DNA from: an uncultured delta proteobacterium
GTDB taxonomy: Bacteria > Desulfobacterota > Desulfovibrionia > Desulfovibrionales > Desulfovibrionaceae
NCBI GenBank assembly: GCA_903843965.1
Contig: CAIMRY010000036.1
Span: forward strand, 1 to 50,511
Reading direction: 5' to 3'
DNA length: 50,511 nt
Numbering within the stretch: the first letter of the stretch is position 1; each line of letters begins with the position of its first letter. Position numbers and translations under genes: made by a program. The notes below the pieces were generated by a model, which ran no database searches, had not been told where the DNA came from, and saw only the letters and a list, made by a program, of their open reading frames with translations. Shown in pieces: positions 15,016 to 26,105 of this stretch.

Positions 15016-16896
15016 ATGCCCATGAATGTCCTGAACGCCCTCGGCAGGGCCAAGATCTCCGTCAAAATCTGGACCATCTCCGCCCTGACCATCGTCCTGT
15101 TCATCCTGGTCACCCTCTATGCCTTTCTGCCGCTCATGGCGGACAAGCTCATGGAGGAGAAGCGCACCATGCTGGCCAACCTCGTGCGGGTGGAAGACGC
15201 CCAGATGCACGACTACCAGGCGCGGGTGACCAAGGGGGAACTGACCGTCGAGCAGGCCAAGGCCACGGCCCTGGAATTCATCGCCAAGCACCGCTACGGC
15301 CCGGAAGGCAAAGACTATTTCTGGGTCAACAGCGCCGACGCCACCCCGGTCATGATCATGCATCCGACCGTGCCCGCCCTGAACGGAAAGCCCATCGTGG
15401 ACCAGAAGTTCAACACGGCCACGAGCATGCGCTACCGCGACGCCGACGGCAAGTGGGTGGTCATGACCATCCCCGGCGGCAAGGGCAACCTCTTCCAGAC
15501 CATGATCCAGGTCACGGCCAAGAGCCCGGACGGTCTGGGCTACGTCACCTACAACTGGCCCAAGCCCATGGCTGGCGGCGGCGTAACGGAAAAGATGTTC
15601 CCCAAGGAGTCCTGCGTCAAGCTGGACAAGGACTGGGGCTGGATCATCGGCACCGGGGTCTACGTGGACGATGTCGAGGCCGAGGTGAGCTCGATGCGCC
15701 TGGCCGTCCTCGGCGTGGTGGGCGTGGTGGCCCTGGCCGCCGCGATTCTGACCCTGCTGATCCTCCAGGGCATCACCAAGCCGCTGGGACGACTGGTGGG
15801 CTACTCCCTGAAGGTGGCCGGCGGCCAGCTCGACGCCGACATCGAGGGCAGCTACCACGCCGAACTCGGCGAACTGAAGGACTCGCTCTCCCTCATGGTG
15901 GCGCATCTCAAGCAGGAGATCGCCGTCGCCAAACAGCAGGAGGCCCTGGCGGCCGAGAAGACCTGCGAGAGTGAAAAAACCCTGCAAGCCCTCCGCTGCG
16001 CCGAGGATGAGGCCAAGGCGCAGACCAGGCAGGCCGTGGCCGCCATCGTGGAAAAGCTCCAGGGCGCCAGCGACGAGGTCTTCTCCACGGTCATGTCGGC
16101 CATGGTGGAGATCGAGGACATCCACAACGAGGCCGAACAGCAGATGGGGCACATCGGCGAGGTGGCCACGGCCATGGACGAGATGACCGCCACGGTCATC
16201 GAGGTGGCCAAGAACGCCGGGCGCGCCGCCGAGGGCGCGGAAAACGCCCGCCAGAGCGCCGAGAGCGGCGCAGACGTTGTGGAGAACTCGGTCAAGTCCA
16301 TCAACACCGTGCACGGCCTCACTGTCCAGCTCAAGGCCAACATGGTCGAGCTGAGCAGCCAGGCCGACGGCATCGGCCAGATCATGGGCGTCATCTCCGA
16401 CATCGCCGACCAGACCAACCTGCTGGCCTTGAACGCCGCCATCGAGGCCGCGCGCGCGGGCGACGCCGGACGCGGCTTTGCCGTGGTGGCCGACGAGGTG
16501 CGCAAGCTGGCCGAAAAGACCATGAACGCCACCAGGGAGGTGGCCCAGGCCGTGAGCGCCATCCAGGGCGCGGCCAAGGTCAACATGGGCAGCGTGGACG
16601 CGGCGGCCCAGGCCGTGGAGCAGGCCACCGCCTATGCCAACGAGTCCGGCCAGGCCCTCAGGACCATCGTCCAGTTCGTGGCCGGCACCTCGGATCAGGT
16701 GCGTTCCATCGCCACGGCCTCGGAGGAGCAGTCTGCCGCCAGCGAAGAGATCGACCGGGTCATCGGCAAGGTCCGCTCCGCCTCCCAGGTGGCGCTGGAC
16801 AACACGTCCTCTGCGGCCAACGCCGTGGCCAAGTCCTCCGCCGCTGTGCGCACCTTGCAAGGGGAGATCGAGGACCTGGAGAAGATGTACAAGTAG
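15016..16896 (+). CDS. Methyl-accepting chemotaxis protein, Cache sensor
   Basis: A 626-residue transmembrane chemoreceptor. The N-terminal membrane helix (about residues 20-40) is followed by a periplasmic single-Cache-type sensor ([20 protein letters not shown] and [17 protein letters not shown]), a second helix near residues 230-252 and a HAMP linker. The long cytoplasmic signalling helix contains the CheA/CheW-binding hairpin ([20 protein letters not shown]). No C-terminal CheR-tethering pentapeptide is seen. GGAAGG lies upstream of ATG 15016. Similar Cache domains often bind small organic acids; the ligand cannot be read here. Confidence 0.92.
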   Translation: MPMNVLNALGRAKISVKIWTISALTIVLFILVTLYAFLPLMADKLMEEKRTMLANLVRVEDAQMHDYQARVTKGELTVEQAKATALEFIAKHRYGPEGKDYFWVNSADATPVMIMHPTVPALNGKPIVDQKFNTATSMRYRDADGKWVVMTIPGGKGNLFQTMIQVTAKSPDGLGYVTYNWPKPMAGGGVTEKMFPKESCVKLDKDWGWIIGTGVYVDDVEAEVSSMRLAVLGVVGVVALAAAILTLLILQGITKPLGRLVGYSLKVAGGQLDADIEGSYHAELGELKDSLSLMVAHLKQEIAVAKQQEALAAEKTCESEKTLQALRCAEDEAKAQTRQAVAAIVEKLQGASDEVFSTVMSAMVEIEDIHNEAEQQMGHIGEVATAMDEMTATVIEVAKNAGRAAEGAENARQSAESGADVVENSVKSINTVHGLTVQLKANMVELSSQADGIGQIMGVISDIADQTNLLALNAAIEAARAGDAGRGFAVVADEVRKLAEKTMNATREVAQAVSAIQGAAKVNMGSVDAAAQAVEQATAYANESGQALRTIVQFVAGTSDQVRSIATASEEQSAASEEIDRVIGKVRSASQVALDNTSSAANAVAKSSAAVRTLQGEIEDLEKMYK

Positions 16897-16920
16897 CCCC
16901 GCAGCATACGGCCGCACGGC

Positions 16921-16967
16921 ACACGGCAGCCAGACAGGGAAGCCCCGTCCTGGCGGTCTTGCCGTGT
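16921..16967. terminator. Hairpin between convergent genes
   Basis: ACACGGCA (16921-16928) and TGCCGTGT (16960-16967) are perfect inverted repeats, with an inner GCCAG/CTGGC pair. It lies between the convergent chemoreceptor and nitroreductase genes and probably limits read-through both ways. No T-run is present, so strength is uncertain. Confidence 0.5.
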
Positions 16968-16985
16968 CTAAAGTCCGGTGGCGCG

Positions 16986-17783
16986 CTACAGCCAGCGCAC
17001 CCGGGCGGCCTTTCTGGGCGGCAGGCGCTGGAAGCCGTATTTCGGCATGCCTGCCATGAGCGCGCAAAGGACCCGGTGGCCTTCCGGCAGGCCCAGGGCC
17101 TGGTTCAGCTCCGGCGAGTCGTTGGCCGCGCGCATGAACAGCCCGGCCCAGCAGGTGCCCACCCCGCGCGCGTGGGCCGCCAGCTCGAAGTAGGTCAGGG
17201 CGATGGCCGCATCCACGGTGTGGTCGAAGCCGGCGCGCTCGGCGTGGGCCACGATGAGGTTCGGCGCGCCGCGCAGGATCACGTCCTCCCCCCGCTCCCA
17301 GGACTCCAGGAAGCGCAGGAAATAGGGCAGTCGCCGCAGGGCCCCCGCCGTGAGCCCGGCCAGCTCCAGCATGCGCTCGCGGCCCTCCACCACCAGCCAG
17401 TGGACCGGCTGGGCGTTCATGCCCGAGGGGGCGTAGCGCGCGGTGTCGATGCACTGGAGCAGCAGCGCGCGGTCCACCGGCGTTTTTTTGTAGCGCCTGA
17501 TCGACCGGCGCGAGCGCAGCAGCTGTTCGGCGGCCTCCGGGCTCACGCCGAGCCCCTTTTCCAGCGCAGGCAGCGACTCCGGGGCCTGCCCGGCCAGGGT
17601 CAGCGCATCCTTCGGGCACACGGCGATGCAGTGGCCGCAGCCGATGCAGCGCTCCACCGCGTCCGTGACCCCGGCGGGCAGACCGTCCGGGCCAAAGGCG
17701 ATGATGGCCACCGGGCATTCGGCGATGCACAGGCCGTCGCGGTCGCAGCGGGCAGGGTCAACGAGAATGTGGGGCTGGGACAT
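16986..17783 (-). CDS. Ferredoxin-nitroreductase fusion protein
   Basis: A 265-residue protein. Residues 1-65 hold two [4Fe-4S] motifs (CDRDGLCIAECP and CIGCGHCIAVCP). A nitroreductase-type FMN domain follows, beginning RSRRSIRRYKKTPVD, with the SGMNAQPVHW FMN/substrate segment and GVGTCWAGLFMRAA near the end. Such fusions are common in anaerobes and presumably transfer electrons from ferredoxin to a nitro- or enone-type substrate; the natural substrate is unknown. It ends 19 bp from the chemoreceptor hairpin and starts 55 bp after the nucleoside transporter gene. Confidence 0.85.
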   Translation of the reverse strand: MSQPHILVDPARCDRDGLCIAECPVAIIAFGPDGLPAGVTDAVERCIGCGHCIAVCPKDALTLAGQAPESLPALEKGLGVSPEAAEQLLRSRRSIRRYKKTPVDRALLLQCIDTARYAPSGMNAQPVHWLVVEGRERMLELAGLTAGALRRLPYFLRFLESWERGEDVILRGAPNLIVAHAERAGFDHTVDAAIALTYFELAAHARGVGTCWAGLFMRAANDSPELNQALGLPEGHRVLCALMAGMPKYGFQRLPPRKAARVRWL

Positions 17784-17795
17784 GGGCCCTCCTTC

Positions 17796-17838
17796 CGGTT
17801 TACAACAATGCGGTTCACAATCCGGTTTACAATCCGGT
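17796..17838. repeat. 12-bp tandem repeat (ATCCGGTTTACA) between two genes
   Basis: Copies of CCGGTTTACAA/T and a degenerate CGGTTCACAAT occur about three and a half times between the transporter stop and the nitroreductase start. The transporter stop codon (TTA on the plus strand, 17839-17841) directly abuts the last copy. No promoter could be separated from the repeat. Confidence 0.75.
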
Positions 17839-19092
17839 TTACAATGAAGCGATGACGCCGACCACGCAGCCGGTCATGAGCGAGGCGATGACCCCGGCCA
17901 AAAGCGCGCGCATGCCCAGGCCCGTGATCTCGCTGCGGCGCTCCGGGCACAGGGTGCCCAGGCCCGCGATGAGGATGCCTAAGCTGCCGAAGTTGGCGAA
18001 GCTGCACATGGCGTAGGTCAGGATCAGCCGCGTGTGGGCCGAGAGCGCGCCCAGGGGCAGGGCCGCCAGGTCCATGAAGGCCAGTATCTCGTTGAGGATG
18101 ATCTTGGTGCCCAAGAGCGAGCCTGCGGTCTGGGCCTCGGCCCAGGGCACGCCGATGAGCCAGGCCACGGGCGAAAGCGCCAGGCCCAGGCCGCGCTGCA
18201 GGGTCATGGGCGCGCCGTAGACCTCCGGCAGGGCCGCCAGGCCGATGTTGGCCAGCTTGACCACGGCCACGAACACGATGAGTATGGCCACGATGTTCCA
18301 GAACAGCGTGAGCCCCTCCCAGGTGCCCCGGCACAGGGCGTCCACCGAGCCCGTGGCCGAGGACCCCGGCATCTCATGGCCCAGGGTGGGCTGGCCGCGC
18401 TCCGGGATCATCAGCGCGGCCACCAGCAGCGCGGCCGGAGCGTGGATCACCGAGGCCGTGAGGATGTGGCCCAGGGCGTCGGGAATGACGTTTTGCAGCA
18501 GCGTGGCGTAGAGCACCAGCATGGTGCCCGCGATGCAGCTCATGCCCGTGGCCATGAGCGCAAAAAGCTCGCTCTTGGTCATGACCGCCAGATACGGGCG
18601 GATCAACAGCGGCGACTCGATCATGCCCAGAAATATGCAGCCCGCCGCGCCCACGCCGAGCGCCCCGCCGATGCCCATGGCCTTTTCCAGCACGAGCGAG
18701 AACAGCCGCACCACGCGCTGCAAAATGCCCCAGTAAAACAACAGCGAGGCCAGGGCCGCGATGAGGATCACCAGGGGCAGGGCCTGGAAGGCCATGCTGA
18801 ACATCAGCGCCGGGTTGACCAGGGTGAAGGGCGTGGGCCCGCCGCCCACAAAGCCGAAGGCGAAGGTCGTGCCCGCGCGGGTGGCCTCATCCATGGCCTG
18901 AACCATGCCGTTTAGGCCCATGAACAGTGCCTTGAACACCGGAACCCGGAGCACCAGCCCGGCGATGGCGAACTGCAGGCCCAGGCCCGCAAAGATCATG
19001 CGCCAGGGCAGGCGCGACAGGGAGCTGCGCTCCGCGCTGGCCAGCCAGGCCAGAAACATCAGGACCACAAGACCCAGGACGCTGTGCAGCAT
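17839..19092 (-). CDS. Concentrative nucleoside transporter (CNT/NupC family)
   Basis: A 417-residue inner-membrane symporter. The core segment MAFQALPLVILIAALASLL, followed by FYWGILQRVV and then MIESPLLIRPYLAVMTKSEL, matches the NupC/CNT motif around the substrate and cation site (usually QTEAPLLIRPYL). The late NFGSLGILIAGLG segment is also conserved. The family imports nucleosides with H+ or Na+. AAGGAG precedes ATG 19092; the longer frame to 19233 lacks a ribosome site. Ile replaces the usual Thr in the QTE motif, which may alter specificity. Confidence 0.85.
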   Translation of the reverse strand: MLHSVLGLVVLMFLAWLASAERSSLSRLPWRMIFAGLGLQFAIAGLVLRVPVFKALFMGLNGMVQAMDEATRAGTTFAFGFVGGGPTPFTLVNPALMFSMAFQALPLVILIAALASLLFYWGILQRVVRLFSLVLEKAMGIGGALGVGAAGCIFLGMIESPLLIRPYLAVMTKSELFALMATGMSCIAGTMLVLYATLLQNVIPDALGHILTASVIHAPAALLVAALMIPERGQPTLGHEMPGSSATGSVDALCRGTWEGLTLFWNIVAILIVFVAVVKLANIGLAALPEVYGAPMTLQRGLGLALSPVAWLIGVPWAEAQTAGSLLGTKIILNEILAFMDLAALPLGALSAHTRLILTYAMCSFANFGSLGILIAGLGTLCPERRSEITGLGMRALLAGVIASLMTGCVVGVIASL

Positions 19093-19293
19093 GGAGATCT
19101 CCTTGCGGGGATTGGGGCCTGCGCATGGCGCTTGGCCCTGAGACCTTGTGCTGGATTTTTCGGGCTTTGTGAAGGGGCGCGCGGCCAAAACCGCCATGCA
19201 ATATCGGCTGGTTGACCACCGACTCCGGCGCATGTATGCATTGGACTGACTGGCGCGGGCAGGTGGATTATTGCGAAAATCAAGGGGGTCAGC

Positions 19294-20178
19294 GTGACGC
19301 GGAATGAACCGGGACTTTTGCGGACAAGCCTGCGCTTCGTCAAGACGGCCCTGAACGAGAACGCCCTGCTGCGCACATCCGTCCTGGCCACGGTGCTCTG
19401 CATCACCCTGGCCTGCATCGCCCTGGCCTTTTTCGGCGCCACCTACACCCTCGCCCCCAAGGACGGGCCGCAGACCTACTCGCCCCGGCTGTTCGGCCTT
19501 TTGTTCCTGCCTGCCGAATTTCTCATTTACGACATCATTCTGGGCAACCCGAGGCCGCGCATCGCGCTCTCGGACCTGTATCTGGACTGGCGCTTTCTGC
19601 GCTGGTTTTGGGCCTGCATCAAGATGTTTTCGGCCATGATGCTGCCATTTGCTGTCGCGATGCTGCTGCTTGTGGCTGTGACCGTGGGCTTTGGCAAGGG
19701 CGGAAAGCCGACAGGCGCCGGCGTCCTGGTGCTGGTTGTCGGCATCTTGGCCGTGGTTGGGGCGTTGTTCTATTTCACGTTTCGGTTTCTCTACCTGAAT
19801 CTTGTGGTGGCCCGGCGGGAGCCACAGGAGCTGCGCACAGCCTTCCGCGAAACAAAAGGCAAGGTCTGGCGGATGGGCTGCGCCCTGTTCCTGCCCTGGA
19901 CAGCCATCCTGGCCGTGACCATTCCGATGGAACTTCTGGGGCCGGTGCTGGAGCGCAGGCTCGGCTTCGTGGGGCTGGCGCCCTGGTTTTTGTTCGACGC
20001 TGGCCTGACGGGCTTCATGTGCTGCCTGGGCGCGGCGGTGCTGGCCTTCTCCTACCAGCGGATCATCGAGAACGGGCCGGGGACGGAGCCCGCACGCGCG
20101 GAGTACGCGCCGGGCCAGGGGCAGACTGCGCCCGTCGCCACGCCCCAGGACGGAGAGGATGCTGGCGGGGAGGGATAA
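19294..20178 (+). CDS. Hypothetical multi-pass membrane protein
   Basis: A 294-residue protein with five or six hydrophobic segments (about residues 28-50, 65-82, 110-135, 145-165, 195-215, 225-250) and a charged, Pro/Gly/Gln-rich cytoplasmic tail. The layout resembles proteins that form several membrane helices around short soluble loops, but no family motif was recognised. Translation probably starts at GTG 19294 after GGGGG. It is divergent from the transporter gene, 200 bp apart. Confidence 0.6.
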   Translation: MTRNEPGLLRTSLRFVKTALNENALLRTSVLATVLCITLACIALAFFGATYTLAPKDGPQTYSPRLFGLLFLPAEFLIYDIILGNPRPRIALSDLYLDWRFLRWFWACIKMFSAMMLPFAVAMLLLVAVTVGFGKGGKPTGAGVLVLVVGILAVVGALFYFTFRFLYLNLVVARREPQELRTAFRETKGKVWRMGCALFLPWTAILAVTIPMELLGPVLERRLGFVGLAPWFLFDAGLTGFMCCLGAAVLAFSYQRIIENGPGTEPARAEYAPGQGQTAPVATPQDGEDAGGEG

Positions 20179-20327
20179 GCAGGGCCTAGCGTCTGCGGGG
20201 CGACAGCCTCAAAAGGCATTCGCGCCTGCGCACAGCCCTCGGCCCTGAAGCCTTGCGCTGATTGTATCGGACAGCATGAACAAGCGCATGAACGGGCAGC
20301 ATGAACAGGGCGGCGTGGCGTTCCCGT

Positions 20328-20891
20328 TCACACAAACTGGGGCCACTTGACCATGCGGCTCTTGAGATTCAGCGTCTGGCCCGCCACGCGGAAGGTGCCG
20401 TCGCCCACGTGGTGGATGGTCTTGGGCGCGCGCAGGTCCGGCCCCATCAGGGCGGGCGTGCGCCAGGCCTGCAGCACCTCCAGCACGAAGAAATTGTACT
20501 GCTCGACCAGGGTGGTGTCGGCCACGCGGCACTCCAGGTTGGCGAAGCACTCCGCCACCAGCGGGGCCTGCACGCGCGCGGCGGGCAGCGAGGTCAGGCC
20601 GATGCTGGCGAATTTGTCCACGTCGCGGCCGGAGCAGTTGCCGATGTCCACCACCTGCCTGGCCAGGCCCACATCCGGCAGGGCGATGACGCACTCCCCG
20701 GTCTGAAGCAGGGCCGCAAAGCTGTGGTTCGCGCCGCTGAGCACGCAGCCGATCAACGGCGGCTCAAACTCCATCATCATGTGCCAGGACATGGTCATGA
20801 CATTGGCCCGGCCAGCCAGGGCAGTGGTCACAAGGACCGTGGGGCCGGGCTCAAGCAGCTGGAAGACCTTGGCCAGCGGGTAGTCCTTCAT
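20328..20891 (-). CDS. Flavin reductase-like FMN-binding protein (flavoredoxin type)
   Basis: A 187-residue protein of the split-barrel flavin reductase family. The N-terminal TVLVTTALAGRANVMTMSWH and PPLIGCVLSGANHSFAALL match the FMN-binding core, and CRVADTTLVEQYNFFVLEVL the C-terminal barrel. Flavoredoxins of this type in Desulfovibrio carry electrons in the cytoplasm. GGAGGGAG upstream of ATG 20891 sets the start. It stands alone, converging on the membrane protein gene. Confidence 0.82.
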   Translation of the reverse strand: MKDYPLAKVFQLLEPGPTVLVTTALAGRANVMTMSWHMMMEFEPPLIGCVLSGANHSFAALLQTGECVIALPDVGLARQVVDIGNCSGRDVDKFASIGLTSLPAARVQAPLVAECFANLECRVADTTLVEQYNFFVLEVLQAWRTPALMGPDLRAPKTIHHVGDGTFRVAGQTLNLKSRMVKWPQFV

Positions 20892-21389
20892 GGCGCGCTC
20901 CCTCCCCCCCTTCATTCCCGAAGGGCGGTTTAGTGAGGCTGGGCAGAAGGCTGGATTTTCCCCCCGCAGGCGCAGGATGTCAACGCAGGTCAACGCAGGG
21001 GGAAGGCCACGCCGCCCTTCCCGTACTCTCCGCGCCGCAGTGGTTGGCGAAACAGCCGAACCCTGGCCGTCGGCCCAGACCCACGTGCGTGACCATGCGC
21101 CGCCAGGCCAGGGCCGCAGGTCTCTTCCCCGCCGTCGAACCTTTCCTCAAGCTCCAAGCGCTGAGGACAGCTCTCGTGCCTGGACCTGGCCGCCGCCGCC
21201 CTGGTGGCATTCCCGCCATGTTGGCTGGTGACGGCGCAAATAGCGTCTCCCCCGTCAACTGTCGGGCGTAGCGGCCAGAAACGCGTATTGAAGCTGAGCA
21301 AGAACCGGCGGGTTGGCGAAACAGGAACGGGCCGTCCGGCGAGGGGGCGCCAGACGGCCCATGGTGCTTGGGGGGCTTCCGCGTTGGGG
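20892..21389. other. About 500 bp without a supported gene
   Basis: GC-rich spacer between the flavin reductase start and the end of the unknown 189-residue gene. Short open frames on both strands have no ribosome site or family match. A small direct repeat GTCAACGCAGG occurs near 20978-21000. Nothing else was recognised. Confidence 0.4.
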
Positions 21390-21959
21390 CTAGGCGACGC
21401 GGATATCGCCCCCCAGAACTTCCTTGCGCACGTTGTCCAGGTCGATGACCACGGGGTCGATCATGCTGTGGCCGTTGCGCTCGCCCCAGGACTGGTCGTC
21501 GGAGAAGCGGCCGGCGTAGCGGATGTCGTCCACGATGTAGAAGTCGTCCTCGTGCAGCAGGCGGTCCCAGCGGTGCACGAAGAAATCGAAGCTGGCGGTG
21601 TCGAAGTCCTGCACGTTGGCCCAGTGCCAGGTGAGCGAGCAGACCTCGTCGTTGTAGCCCATGAGCGCCAGGAACTTGGCCTTGCTGTCCAGGTACATGC
21701 GGCGGCGCAGCAGCACTGCGGCATCCTTCACGGGCTGGGGATCAAAGTCCACCGGCTTGCCGTCCAGGGTCACCTCGACCATGGATTCGTCGCCCAGCTT
21801 CATGCCGCAGGTGCAGGTGTTGCCCTTGCGCCACCATTCCAGGTACTTCTGCTTGTAAATGTCGCGGCCCTGGGTGCGGATCTTTTCGGCTGTGGCCGTG
21901 GAGACGGGGTGCAGGGCCATGTCGCAGCAGCGTCCGTAGATGGTGAAGGCGAGTTCCAT
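21390..21959 (-). CDS. Unrecognised soluble protein under a sigma-54 promoter
   Basis: A 189-residue cytoplasmic protein with no signal peptide or membrane span, rich in aromatic and acidic residues. Cysteines cluster at the N-terminus (GRCCDMA) and in NTCTCGMKLGD; later segments include LTWHWANVQDFD and FFVHRWDRLLHEDDFYIVDD. I do not recognise the family. GGAGGACAG lies upstream of ATG 21959. The gene has a perfect -24/-12 promoter at 22047-22061 and a divergent sigma-54 activator, which implies expression only on a specific signal. The C-x-C pattern might bind metal, but that is a guess. Confidence 0.75.
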   Translation of the reverse strand: MELAFTIYGRCCDMALHPVSTATAEKIRTQGRDIYKQKYLEWWRKGNTCTCGMKLGDESMVEVTLDGKPVDFDPQPVKDAAVLLRRRMYLDSKAKFLALMGYNDEVCSLTWHWANVQDFDTASFDFFVHRWDRLLHEDDFYIVDDIRYAGRFSDDQSWGERNGHSMIDPVVIDLDNVRKEVLGGDIRVA

Positions 21960-22046
21960 GTCTGTCCTCCAGGTGGGTTGGTCTCTTTGGGTGGCCTTGG
22001 CGGGGCCGCGCCCCTGTGCGCCCCGCGGCCATGTGACTGCCTCTTC

Positions 22047-22061
22047 GCAACTCTTGTGCCA
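22047..22061 (-). promoter_or_regulatory. Sigma-54 promoter (-24/-12)
   Basis: Reading the minus strand, TGGCACAAGAGTTGC has TGGCAC and TTGC separated by 5 bp, a perfect consensus. It sits about 88 bp upstream of the unknown gene start (21959). The sigma-54 activator gene starts 160 bp away in the opposite direction. Possible enhancer sites lie between; a small GTGCAGCAC palindrome is at 22094-22102. Confidence 0.85.
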
Positions 22062-22219
22062 CGTAAAAATATCGTACTATTCAGGCGTGTTAATGTGCAG
22101 CACCTTTGCTGGACACCCGGCGGCGGACGAATTTTGCTTCCGCCACGGTTGACCTCTCCGGCAAGCCAGGGCAGAGTACGTACACCTCGCCCGTTCCGGC
22201 GCAACAGGGGGAAATCACT

Positions 22220-23614
<1,395 letters not shown>

Positions 23615-23786
23615 AACTCGTCCGTTGCCGGGCCGCAAACGCAAAACTCGTCCGGTTTCGGGGTTTCACGGTGGCTTCGTCGCAGCCGAAAGCTCAGTGC
23701 ACTTCTTATTGAGGCTCAAGGCCCCCTTCGGGGCTTCAAGGGGCGACGCGCCGCAGCCTGATCGGGTGAGTTTTTCTTTTAAGAAT

Positions 23787-23826
23787 CAGGGCAGCGCCGC
23801 AACGGCCAGCGGAATGCGCCAGCCCA
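23787..23826 (-). pseudogene. Duplicated 3' end of nadE (fragment)
   Basis: The minus strand reads GWRIPLAVAALP then a stop, matching the NadE C-terminus GWRMPLAAAALP (24034-24069) with a few substitutions. The fragment lies about 245 bp beyond the nadE stop and has no other part of the gene. It looks like a small segmental duplication, as with flxA. Confidence 0.7.
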
Positions 23827-23985
23827 AGCCGCCCTCTTCGGGGGTTCATGGGGCATTTCGCCACGGGCTGGCCCGTTGTGCCGGGCAAGCTGCGCGACCT
23901 CAGGGAAACGGCGCGCCCCCTCTTCGGGAGTCCACTGGACGGCTTCCCGGTGGGCGGGAAAAATGAAAAATCTTTGGAAGGGGGT

Positions 23986-24022
23986 CCGGGAGAGAACCTT
24001 TCTGCAGAAAGGTTTCCCCCGG
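23986..24022 (-). terminator. Terminator hairpin downstream of nadE
   Basis: CCGGG...AACCTTTC / GAAAGGTT...CCCGG forms a long stem around a TGCA loop. On the minus strand it is followed after about 20 nt by AAAGATTTTTCATTTTT, so it should end nadE transcription. The stem sequence resembles hairpins I recall as recurrent in Desulfovibrio genomes; that was not checked. The rest of 23615-24031 shows only a repeated AAAACTCGTCCG near 23612 and 23641. Confidence 0.7.
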
Positions 24023-24031
24023 CTGCGCCCC

Positions 24032-25861
24032 CTACGGCAGTGCCGCAGCGGCCAGCGGCATGCGCCAGCCAGAGCCGAAACTGCGCCAGGCGATCTTGAT
24101 GCCCGGAGCGGCCTGCCTGCGCTTGAACTCCGCCAGTTTGACCAGCCTGCACACCCGCGCCACCACGGCGGCGTCGAACCCGGCGGCCGCGATCTCCGCC
24201 GCTGTCTGGTGCTTCTCCACATGCAGGGCCAGGATGGCGTCCAGCACGTCGTAGGGCGGCAGGGAGTCCTGGTCGGTCTGGCCGGGCCGCAGCTCGGCGG
24301 ACGGGGCCTTCACGAGGATGTTTTCCGGGATGACGCCGCCGCCCGCCGCACCCCGCAGGGCGTTGAGGTGCAGGGCGTTGAGGTGCCGGGCCAGGGCGTA
24401 GACCTGGGTCTTGCGCAGGTCGCTGATGAGCGCGAACCCGCCGCTCATGTCGCCGTAGATGGTGCAGTAGCCCACGGCCAGCTCGCTCTTGTTGCCCGTG
24501 GTCAGGAGCAGCGCGCCGGTCTTGTTGGACAAGGCCATGAGCAGGTTGCCCCGGATGCGCGACTGGATGTTCTCCTCCGTGGTGCCTGGCCCGGCCCCTG
24601 GGGCCAGCGCGGCGAAGCTCCCGGCCAGGGCGGCGGCGAAGCCCTGCATCAGCGGTTCGATGGGAATGGTGCGCGTGGGCATGCCGAGATTTTTGGCCAG
24701 GGCCAGGGAGTCGTCGATGCTGCCCTGGCTCGACCAGGGCGAGGGCATGAGCACGCCGAGCACATTGGCCGCGCCCAGCGCCTCCACGGCCACCGCCGCC
24801 ACCACGGCGGAGTCGATGCCGCCGGACAGACCGAGCAGGGCCTTGGTGAAGCCGCACTTGCGCAGGTAGTCGCCCGTGCCGAGCACCAGCGCCCGCCAGA
24901 TTTCCGCACTGGAAGAGGGTCCCTCGCTGGAAGAGGGCTCCGCGCTGCCCGAAGGCTCCGCGCTGCCCGAAGGCTCCGCGCTGGACGAGGGCTCGTCGTC
25001 ATTCACAGCGTGTAGGGCCGCAACATTGTCAAGGGCCGCAACGCTGGGGGAGGCCGCGAGATCCTGGGAGCCGCCGCCCGCAAGGCCCGCCACCAGCACC
25101 TGCTCGCCAAACCCCGCCGCCTGGGCCAAAACCGCGCCCGTGGGGCCGTAGACCGCGCTGCGGCCATCAAAAACCAGCTCGTCGTTGCCGCCCACCTGGT
25201 TGCAGTAGACCAGCGGCAGGCCCCGCTTTGCGGCGATGGCCGAAAGCATGTCCCGCCGCAGCGCCTGCTTGCGCAGGCTGAAGGGCGAGGCCGAGAGGTT
25301 CAGCAGCACCTGCGCACCGGCGGCGCAGGCGGCCTCCACCGGGTCCACGGGGTACAGGCGATGCGGCCAGTAGTCCTTGTCGTTCCACAGGTCCTCGCAG
25401 ATGGTCACGCCGAACTTCAGGCCGCGGTACTCCACAACCCCTGAAGCCCCGAAGGGGCCCGGCTCGAAGTAGCGGGCCTCGTCAAAGACATCGTAGGTGG
25501 GCAGCAGGGCCTTGCGGATGCGCTCGCGGATGGCTCCGGCCTCGCACCACAGGGCGGCGTTGAACAAGGCCTTGCCCTGGCCCGAGTCGTTGGGCTCCGG
25601 GCAGCCCAGCACCAGGGCCGGACCGGCGGGGAAGCGCCGGTGCAGGCGCAGGGCAAGGGCCTGGGCCTCGACAAAGGCGGCCCGGCAAAAGCCTGCGTAG
25701 AGCAGCAGGTCGCGCGGGGGGTAGCCGGTGAGCGCCAGCTCCGGGGTCAGGCAGAGGTCTGCGCCAGCGGCTTCGGCCTCGGCATAGGCCTGCTCGATGC
25801 GCGCGGCGTTGCCGCTGATGTCGCCCACCACGGGGTTGATCTGGAGCAGGCCGATCTGCAC
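24032..25861 (-). CDS. nadE: Glutamine-dependent NAD+ synthase
   Basis: Converts deamido-NAD to NAD with ATP and glutamine. Residues 1-270 form a nitrilase-type glutaminase (IGLLQINPVVGDISGN, catalytic Glu in LTPELALTGYPP, Lys in IRKALLPTYDVFDE, Cys in GVTICEDLW). The C-terminal synthetase domain has the P-loop LGLSGGIDSAVVAAVA and the TTGNKSELAVGYCTIYGDM segment. GTG 25861 gives a family-like N-terminus, MQIGLLQINP, but the frame stays open to TTG 25963 through repeated GTG-CAG codons, so the true start is unsure. A Ser/Glu/Pro linker near residue 300 is encoded by an 18-bp repeat (24945-25000). Confidence 0.9.
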   Translation of the reverse strand: MQIGLLQINPVVGDISGNAARIEQAYAEAEAAGADLCLTPELALTGYPPRDLLLYAGFCRAAFVEAQALALRLHRRFPAGPALVLGCPEPNDSGQGKALFNAALWCEAGAIRERIRKALLPTYDVFDEARYFEPGPFGASGVVEYRGLKFGVTICEDLWNDKDYWPHRLYPVDPVEAACAAGAQVLLNLSASPFSLRKQALRRDMLSAIAAKRGLPLVYCNQVGGNDELVFDGRSAVYGPTGAVLAQAAGFGEQVLVAGLAGGGSQDLAASPSVAALDNVAALHAVNDDEPSSSAEPSGSAEPSGSAEPSSSEGPSSSAEIWRALVLGTGDYLRKCGFTKALLGLSGGIDSAVVAAVAVEALGAANVLGVLMPSPWSSQGSIDDSLALAKNLGMPTRTIPIEPLMQGFAAALAGSFAALAPGAGPGTTEENIQSRIRGNLLMALSNKTGALLLTTGNKSELAVGYCTIYGDMSGGFALISDLRKTQVYALARHLNALHLNALRGAAGGGVIPENILVKAPSAELRPGQTDQDSLPPYDVLDAILALHVEKHQTAAEIAAAGFDAAVVARVCRLVKLAEFKRRQAAPGIKIAWRSFGSGWRMPLAAAALP

Positions 25862-26105
25862 GGAGTCGAGCTGTAGGACATCGGGGTGCACGGGGCCGGT
25901 CTGCACGGAGTCTGTCTGCACGGCAAGTCCTTGGCCGGGCGGCCTGTTGGGGCCAGTTTCCAAAAGACGGCACGCGCGCCCAGCCGGAACGAACGCCTCC
26001 AGGGGGCCGGACAGGGGCCGGAGAAGTCACCCGCGCCGCGCAGGCCTGAACGAAATTCTGCGCGCGAAGCCGCACAGGGGAGAACAGGCGCGTTCGCGAC
26101 AGGCC

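Noticed and set aside
14881-17730. Very long minus-strand frame across the chemoreceptor
   Set aside because: Composed of antisense of the chemoreceptor and an out-of-frame read of the nitroreductase; compositional artefact.
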